In this document: positions 58,476 through 64,000 of the stretch, piece after piece
How positions within the stretch are numbered: the stretch's first letter is position 1
Layout of the letters: each line of letters begins with the position of its first letter
NCBI GenBank assembly: GCA_036873755.1
Contig: JAVTVY010018746.1
Location: 1 to 64,000 of the forward strand
Origin: Hanleya hanleyi
Taxonomy: Eukaryota; Mollusca; Polyplacophora; Lepidopleurida; Hanleyidae
Direction: 5' to 3'
Length of the DNA: 64,000 bases
Notes under the pieces: model-generated
What the model was told of the DNA's origin: nothing
Databases searched by the model: none
The model's input: only the letters and a program-made list of their open reading frames with translations
Program-made: the position numbers and the translations under genes

Positions 58476-60548
58476 TTGAAGTTCCGACTTGAAAGTTGTA
58501 TTCCGTGTCGTACGTGCGGGAAAAATTTGTCCCCTTTGGACGCTCACACGGCTTGCTTTTCGTGTAAAGATTTGTGTTATCGTGCGTCCACGTGCGCGGA
58601 ATGTGTATTATGGGATCCGACGGCCTGGAAGAATTATGCCCAGGCCCGTCGTGCTTTTCTTTTACATGCTTGTGATGACCCGTCTATGTCGGAGATCGAC
58701 AGACGAGTCTTAGAAATTTCTTTGGTAAATGATGTGAAGTGTAACGAAGATCTTGGCCGAGTTGGTCAAGACCCAGTGTCTCCCGCGTCAGTTTGTATAC
58801 CACCAAGCGGTACTATCCTACGCGATGATAATTCTAGGTTGCTAGACAGTTTGACCCGGTCCGGAGATTCATTGTCTAGGGTCGATCCAAAACCCGTTCC
58901 TTTGTTACGCTCAACAAAGACCAGGTCGGTCTTGCTTGGCCATTCTATTGTCTCCGACAAACAAAAGAATTCTTTGCCTCGGGTTATTTCACCAATACCT
59001 ATCAGTTCACCACATGTGTCTTCTAGAAGGAAGAAAACAAATAAACGCCGTCGTGTGTCAGTTTCTCCATTACGGGTTAAGACTAAATATAGTTTTCCTA
59101 ATTCTGAAAAATCTATGGAAGCTCATTCGGTTCTACCGTTAAGTGTTCAGGTTGCGAACTTACGAACTCCAGTTTCCGCGATTGTTGATTCTTCACATCG
59201 TCGTTCACATACTGCTACACGACATTCACGTAACCGTTCACGTTCTCGTACACGACGTTCTGGTTCACCATCTTATCGGTTGTTTTCACCTGTTCGTGGT
59301 TCTACTGTGCCGGTTCGACGGTCTCGTTCTCCGATCCGTAGTTCTCGTCCACCGGTGCATTTTGGTACTAATTTACGGCCCTCCCGTTCTCCGGTACGCC
59401 GTTCTTGTGCATCGACAGTTCATTCTCCTGATCCTTCTCACCGTTTACCTCGGGTTTCGGCTCCTTCTGATCAAGATTACCATGTTCATTATCAACGGGC
59501 ACCTTTCATTGATCTTTCGGTGGATCAGGATTTATCGTCTTCTCGGTCTCAATCTCCGGTCTCGTCGAGTTCGTCGGATGATTCTTCTTCCTCTCGGGAA
59601 AATTTGGTGGATTCGTCGAAGATGGATTTTTTGCTTAGAATGCAGGCACTTCTAGCGTTGGTTCCGGATATGCCCGCCCCTTCGAAGGTTGTTCCATCTA
59701 GTGATAAGGGTCGGACTGCTGCGGGTGCTGCTTTCTCGTCTTCCAAGCCTGTGATTCCTCGTTCATGCGCTCCGTCCCCAGTGTGGGCGGATCATTTACA
59801 GAAGTTTGATCGTCAATTACAGGATGACAATAAATTCAAGAAGCCTCGTTTCCAGGCGCGCCATGCCCTTCATGATAACGTTTTGCCTGACAAACCACCC
59901 AAACGTGATCGAGATTTACCACAGATTTCTAAGTCTACTAAGTCGACTCCGCTTGAGTTCACGTCCAAGATCGTGGAAAATATTCAAGAGATGTTATTGG
60001 TTATCCAACGTGCTTCTTCAGTCGCCGATTGGTTTTTGTTGGCTACTTCGCGTATTGCTTTGGATCCTGAGTTACGTCTAGATGATGGGTCGACTTCTTT
60101 GTCTCCGGGTCGCGTGGCCTATTTGCGGGGCTTCATGGAAACTCTTGTCCAGGCTAACCGTCAAGTTATTGAAGCCAGTTCTTATTCATACGTTTCGCTT
60201 CTTCAAGCGCAACGCAACGCCTTACTTAAGGTTGTTAAGCCGGACGTCTCCTTTATGGTTAAGGATTATTTGCTTCATCAGCCATTAGCGTCCAGTTCAA
60301 TTTTCAACAATGTTATTGAGTCCGTTGTTCCCGTCATTCGTGAAGAACGTACGGCGCGTTTGATTGCGGCTGTTGCTCGGGGTGGTTCTTCGGATCGTCG
60401 GCAGAAGCGTGGTCGTAGGTCCTCTACCACTCAGCAAGATGGGGGCGCTCGGGGGAATTTTCGAGGTATCGACAAACCTCCACGAGGCCGGGGTCGCCGT
60501 TCCTTTCGTGGAAAATCAACCAAGAGGGGTGGTCATTCCAGCAAATGA
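58476..60548 (+). CDS. DIRS ORF1, gag-like nucleic-acid-binding protein
   Basis: 690 codons open. The N terminus holds Cys/His spacings typical of DIRS ORF1: CIPCRTCGKNL, DAHTACFSCKDLC, then STCAECVLWDPTAW. A long Ser/Arg-rich region follows (about residues 150-370, many RSRS and RSP motifs), then a helical block (about 500-640) and an Arg/Gly tail (RGRGRRSFRGKSTKRGG) suited to binding RNA. The open frame has no ATG before the Cys motif; the ATG at 58472 is in another frame and stops after six codons. Either an indel separates the start from the body or initiation is non-AUG. It overlaps ORF2 at its 3' end. Confidence 0.85.
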   Translation: MKFRLESCIPCRTCGKNLSPLDAHTACFSCKDLCYRASTCAECVLWDPTAWKNYAQARRAFLLHACDDPSMSEIDRRVLEISLVNDVKCNEDLGRVGQDPVSPASVCIPPSGTILRDDNSRLLDSLTRSGDSLSRVDPKPVPLLRSTKTRSVLLGHSIVSDKQKNSLPRVISPIPISSPHVSSRRKKTNKRRRVSVSPLRVKTKYSFPNSEKSMEAHSVLPLSVQVANLRTPVSAIVDSSHRRSHTATRHSRNRSRSRTRRSGSPSYRLFSPVRGSTVPVRRSRSPIRSSRPPVHFGTNLRPSRSPVRRSCASTVHSPDPSHRLPRVSAPSDQDYHVHYQRAPFIDLSVDQDLSSSRSQSPVSSSSSDDSSSSRENLVDSSKMDFLLRMQALLALVPDMPAPSKVVPSSDKGRTAAGAAFSSSKPVIPRSCAPSPVWADHLQKFDRQLQDDNKFKKPRFQARHALHDNVLPDKPPKRDRDLPQISKSTKSTPLEFTSKIVENIQEMLLVIQRASSVADWFLLATSRIALDPELRLDDGSTSLSPGRVAYLRGFMETLVQANRQVIEASSYSYVSLLQAQRNALLKVVKPDVSFMVKDYLLHQPLASSSIFNNVIESVVPVIREERTARLIAAVARGGSSDRRQKRGRRSSTTQQDGGARGNFRGIDKPPRGRGRRSFRGKSTKRGGHSSK

Positions 60549-63279
60549 CTATCAAGTTTCCGTGTCCGATCAAGCCGAAGTTTTTCATCCTCCTGCTTTC
60601 CGTTCATTCAGTCATCATGTTGTGGGCGGCCGCCTTCAATACTTCGTAGACAACTGGCGTCTCATCACGGACGACTCCTGGATTTTGAGAGTTTTGGAGC
60701 ACGGTTTCCTGTTCACTTTTCGTTTCCTTCCCAAACTCATCGTTTGGCCACGCCCATCCCGCCTGCCAGTTTCCGCGGGTCACATGCAGACCCTTCTGTC
60801 TTCGGTCAACACGCTCATCGACAAGGGAGCTGTCAGGGAGTTACCTCGGACAGAGGACACTTTGGGGTTTTACAGCCACGTATTTCTGGTTCCCAAGAAA
60901 GACTCGCTCCAGATGCGGATGGTGATCGATCTAAAAGTGTTAAACAAGTTTCATCTCTCCACACCCCCTCATTTCAAGATGCCGACTGTTTCATCGATTC
61001 GGGCCCGCATACATCATCGGGATTGGCTGGCCTCAGTCGATCTGCAGGACGCGTATCTTCATATTCCAATTCATCCACGTCATCGCCGTTATCTCCGTTT
61101 CGTTATCAACGAACGTCGCTTCGAATGGCAGGTCCTCCCATTCGGGGTCAACATAGCCCCCTGGTTGTTTACCCGCATTACCTCTCCGGTCATGGCGTTT
61201 CTACACCTGCGAGGTATTCAGATAGAGGTTTATATAGACGACATCCTCCTATGGGCGGCGGACGAGTCCCGTCTCAACGTGCAAGTCCAGTTCACGCTTC
61301 TGGTGTTACGTCATCTAGGATTCATTCCTCATCCTCTCAAGTCAGAGTTAGTCCCGGCTCAAGTTCGCCGCTACATCGGCGCAGTGTTCGATACTTATCA
61401 TCAACGGGTGTACCCTCCAGAGGATCGTTGGGACAAAATTCAGGTGTTGATCCGGAAGTTTTTGTCATCAACGTCACGGACACGTCAACAGTGGCAAAGT
61501 TTGGTAGGTTTGCTCACTTCCACACAGGACCTAACTCATTACGGCCGATTACAGGTGCGTCCACTACAGTATCATCTGTATCCTTACCTACAGACACCTT
61601 CCATCAATCCAGCGGTGCCGGTATTGACGTCTCTTCATCCATATCTGGTCTGGTGGCAATCCCGGCTCAACGTCATGCAGGGCGTTCCATTCCGTTTTCC
61701 GGCTCCGAGTCATCATCTGTACACCGATGCGTCCGAGACCGGTTGGGGTGCCCATCTGGACGAATTCGTGGTATCCGGCAGATGGTCAGCGTTGGATGCC
61801 AGTCTTCACATCAACCTTCTGGAGATGAAGGCAGTCATTCTGGCGGTGCAACATTGGAGTCATCGTCTCATGTACTCGTCTCTCCTCATAGCGACGGACA
61901 ATTCCACAGTCATTGCGCACATCAACAAGTTGGGAACCACCCGCTCGCTACCAATGTTTCGTCTAGTTTGGGATCTGTACGAGTGGACTCGTATTCATCA
62001 TATTCATCTTCACGCCCGCCATGTTCCGGGGCGGCTCAATGTCTTAGCGGACAGCTTATCACGTCCGGACACCGTTCTTCAGACCGAGTGGCAACTTCAT
62101 CCGGAGGTGTTCCAGCAGATCTCCACTATCTGGGAGTCCCCTCTGATCGATCTGTTTGCGACGAGGAACAACGCCCAATTGTCTCTGTTTGTCAGTCCGA
62201 TTCTGGATCCTCAAGCTTTCGATATCGACGCCCTGTCAATCAATTGGGACAACTTCCTAGCTTATGCCTACCCACCGATGGCCCTAATTCTGGAAGTGCT
62301 TCAGAAGATTTCTCGTCACGACTGCATCATCCTACTCGTTGTGCCGTGGTGGCCTCGTCAACAGTGGTTTCCGGTTTTGATCCCGCTCCTCACGGCCCCT
62401 CCACGTCGACTGCCGGTTACGTCAACCGCACGGGATTTTCCATCACAACCCACGGTGGCTCAACCTACACGTTTGCAGACTATCCAGAATGCACTCGCAG
62501 TCCAGGGTTTTTCAGCAGAGGTTGCACGAACGATGGTTTCAGCCAATCGATCTTCCACATCGAAGCTCTATCAGGCGAAATGGTCCTATTTCGTCTCCTG
62601 GTGTCGAGGACATGATGCCGATCCCGACTCTGCCTCTGTTTCCCTAGTAGCTGACTTCCTCCTTCATCTTCATCGTGATAAGAAGTTTCAAATCAGCACC
62701 ATTGAAGGGTATCGATCTGCTCTGGCTAGGGTGTTACGTCTTACCTCGGGTGTAGACATTAGTCTAAACGATAATATCTCTGCGCTCATTCGCGCCTTCG
62801 CGTTACAGTCTCGCCGTACGCGCCAACTGTTACCGAAATGGGATATCGGTGTGGTTCTGTGTGCTCTGATTCGTCCGCCCTTTGAACCTTTAGAATCCGC
62901 TTCTATAAAAGCTGTGTCTTATAAGACGGCCTTTTTGGCGGCGTTTGCTTTAGCGTCTAGAGTGTCTGAACTTCATGCTCTTGAAAGATCTTCTATGACC
63001 TGGACGGCGGATTGGTCTCGCATTTCTTTTCGGCCCATTCCTGAATTTATCGCCAAAAATGAGTCTGTTCGTTCAGGTCCGTGCGCTCAACGGTCGTACT
63101 CCATTCCTGCGTTGTCAGACTTTGTGCATGGGCTCGAAGACGACCTTCTGTTATGCCCGGTTCGGGCGATTCGCCACTATCTTACTCGTACCGACTCCGC
63201 TCGCGGCGCCTGTTATTTCTGTCTCTTCGCCCGTCGGCTTTGCGTGACATTACAAAAAATACCATCGCCGCGTGGTTGA
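60364..63279 (+). CDS. DIRS ORF2, reverse transcriptase - RNase H - tyrosine recombinase (3' end frameshifted)
   Basis: 971 codons. Reverse transcriptase: KKDSLQMRMVIDLKVLN, SVDLQDAYLHIPIHP, LPFGVNIAPWLF and the catalytic YIDD at residues 290-293. RNase H follows: TDASETGWG (Asp455), NLLEMKAV (Glu487), ATDNS (Asp512), LADSLSR (Asp563). The recombinase starts with a core-binding region (about 720-810, GYRSALARVLRL) and the first catalytic Arg in LASRVSELHAL (Arg866). After about 63200 the frame leaves conserved sequence and stops at 63279, while the rest of the recombinase is open in the next frame. The true start is unclear; the first ATG lies well downstream of the overlap with ORF1. Confidence 0.92.
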   Translation: MRLLLGVVLRIVGRSVVVGPLPLSKMGALGGIFEVSTNLHEAGVAVPFVENQPRGVVIPANDYQVSVSDQAEVFHPPAFRSFSHHVVGGRLQYFVDNWRLITDDSWILRVLEHGFLFTFRFLPKLIVWPRPSRLPVSAGHMQTLLSSVNTLIDKGAVRELPRTEDTLGFYSHVFLVPKKDSLQMRMVIDLKVLNKFHLSTPPHFKMPTVSSIRARIHHRDWLASVDLQDAYLHIPIHPRHRRYLRFVINERRFEWQVLPFGVNIAPWLFTRITSPVMAFLHLRGIQIEVYIDDILLWAADESRLNVQVQFTLLVLRHLGFIPHPLKSELVPAQVRRYIGAVFDTYHQRVYPPEDRWDKIQVLIRKFLSSTSRTRQQWQSLVGLLTSTQDLTHYGRLQVRPLQYHLYPYLQTPSINPAVPVLTSLHPYLVWWQSRLNVMQGVPFRFPAPSHHLYTDASETGWGAHLDEFVVSGRWSALDASLHINLLEMKAVILAVQHWSHRLMYSSLLIATDNSTVIAHINKLGTTRSLPMFRLVWDLYEWTRIHHIHLHARHVPGRLNVLADSLSRPDTVLQTEWQLHPEVFQQISTIWESPLIDLFATRNNAQLSLFVSPILDPQAFDIDALSINWDNFLAYAYPPMALILEVLQKISRHDCIILLVVPWWPRQQWFPVLIPLLTAPPRRLPVTSTARDFPSQPTVAQPTRLQTIQNALAVQGFSAEVARTMVSANRSSTSKLYQAKWSYFVSWCRGHDADPDSASVSLVADFLLHLHRDKKFQISTIEGYRSALARVLRLTSGVDISLNDNISALIRAFALQSRRTRQLLPKWDIGVVLCALIRPPFEPLESASIKAVSYKTAFLAAFALASRVSELHALERSSMTWTADWSRISFRPIPEFIAKNESVRSGPCAQRSYSIPALSDFVHGLEDDLLLCPVRAIRHYLTRTDSARGACYFCLFARRLCVTLQKIPSPRG

Positions 63280-63536
63280 AGAAAACCATTAAATGGTCTT
63301 ATCAATTGGCCATAGACGCTCCCCCTCTGTTGTCGACTGCCTCTTCTCATGAGATTCGTGCCATTGCCACGTCATGGCCGTTATGGAAGAACCTGTCCCT
63401 CCTTGACATTGTCCAATCTTGTGCCTGGACGGCGAACTCCACGTTCACCAACTTCTATCTGAGAGATATGTCACTCCTGTCAGATAGGATGACCACGCTT
63501 GGGCCGCTAGTGGCTGCCCAATACGTGGTCAACTAA
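63202..63536 (+). pseudogene. C-terminal part of the DIRS tyrosine recombinase, in another frame
   Basis: Continues ORF2 after a frame change within about 63200-63240. It reads LRDITKNTIAAWLKKTIKW, HEIRAIATSW (the His-x-x-Arg box, 63348-63359) and NFYLRD (catalytic Tyr, 63456-63458), ending in TAA at 63534-63536. With Arg866 of ORF2 the usual recombinase residues are all present, so only the frame is broken. A sequencing error, a recent indel or programmed frameshifting could each explain it. Confidence 0.8.
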
Positions 63537-63560
63537 ATTTTCAAAAAAAAGGGAGGGGGG

Positions 63561-64000
63561 GGCGGCATTTTGTATCATCGCAGCAAATCTGCAAATTGCT
63601 GCATCATCTCATCTCATTCATACTATTGGTCCACATTTGATTGATCACACATTGAAGGAAGAAATAAGTCAGATGGACGAACTTGGATCCTCTAAGAGAT
63701 GTCGGACACCAAATCATCACTCTAAGATGCCTGACTCCATGGTGAGTGTGATCTTTACCTTAATTGCGGTTTTGATTGTGTCTTTCAGGTTGAATCTGAC
63801 TTCCTTCTCGTGATCTCAGCTGCGTCATCTACGCTCAACTCCCAAGAAGTAAGTTGGACGTTAGACGATTGTGGACTGAGAATGGTGTGGCTTGGCGACC
63901 TCTAGGCTCGGAATGGTTCTGTTTCACCCGGACTTAGGAACAGCCAAGAATCTGCATGCAGATAAGCCTTACCAGGTAGACCTATCAACCTTAGTGGTAG
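63561..64000. other. DIRS 3' region or XPNPEP3 intron, unresolved
   Basis: After the G run I recognise no XPNPEP3 exon (no HxxGH or later Glu motif) and no other feature. It may still belong to the DIRS 3' non-coding part. Confidence 0.4.

Larger units (their letters stand above)
58220..63560 (+). mobile_element. DIRS-type tyrosine-recombinase retrotransposon, nearly complete
   Basis: It contains a gag-like ORF1, an overlapping RT/RNase H/recombinase ORF2, and the recombinase end in another frame. These are the defining parts of DIRS elements, which lack an integrase and integrate by tyrosine recombinase through a circular intermediate. The limits are approximate. At the left a duplicated CCCCTAGGAGA (58235, 58258) and a TATATAA box at 58295 precede ORF1. 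At the right coding ends at 63536 and a G run follows. Terminal and internal complementary repeats could not be resolved by eye. It lies in the same orientation as XPNPEP3. Confidence 0.88.

Noticed and set aside
59143..59655. 170-codon alternative frame in DIRS ORF1
   Set aside because: Off-frame reading of the Ser/Arg-rich region; hydrophobic Leu/Val/His bias is a by-product.
63561..64000. Next XPNPEP3 exon
   Set aside because: No HxxGH or following Glu motif of M24 peptidases in any frame.

Overview
The window looks like nuclear DNA of a lophotrochozoan animal, most likely a mollusc. It is AT-rich and dominated by introns. Its two genes have small, phase-matched GT-AG exons. It carries GTGAGTGAGTGA-headed interspersed repeats followed by 'TTTAACGTCGCTTTCAACAA'-type sequence, and blocks of TGACCTTTGACCTTGACC, which I know from mollusc genomes. 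The species cannot be fixed from the sequence.

Two conserved single-copy genes are present, both incomplete. (1) ST13/Hip (Hsc70-interacting protein) is on the minus strand. Seven coding exons between 27749 and 8308 encode the first 241 codons: N-terminal domain, acidic Glu-Pro linker and the TPR block. The charged helix, the Gly/Met/Pro region and the C-terminal DP/STI1 domain lie beyond the left edge. (2) XPNPEP3 (mitochondrial Xaa-Pro aminopeptidase 3) is on the plus strand. Three firm exons lie between 54215 and 56864. A candidate first exon is at 45259-45295, and the second half of the catalytic domain lies beyond the right edge. The genes are divergent (head to head), the same order and orientation as ST13 and XPNPEP3 on human 22q13, so this looks like ancient microsynteny stretched by transposons.

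Layout: 1-8.3 kb, SINE-like pieces and two blocks of an AT-rich minisatellite inside ST13 intron 7. 8.3-27.8 kb, ST13 exons separated by repeat-filled introns: a 23-bp array, a hAT-like element holding two further nested families, a TTAA-flanked element, and a 1.9-kb element with a foldback MITE inside it. 27.8-45 kb, intergenic or 5'-intron DNA holding two copies of a 5-6 kb segment (29.1-35.0 and 38.8-44.4 kb) with different later insertions, plus a pogo-like transposon and a recent non-LTR retrotransposon. 45-54 kb, the candidate promoter and exon 1, then several foldback elements with arms up to about 300 bp and a small hAT-like element. 54.2-56.9 kb, XPNPEP3 exons. 58.2-63.5 kb, a nearly complete DIRS-type tyrosine-recombinase retrotransposon inside the next XPNPEP3 intron.

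I found no rRNA, CRISPR array or prokaryotic system. The most interesting signals are the ST13-XPNPEP3 linkage, the stacked and empty-site-resolved transposon history, elements carrying dense nuclear-receptor half-site arrays, and the DIRS element with one apparent frameshift in its recombinase.
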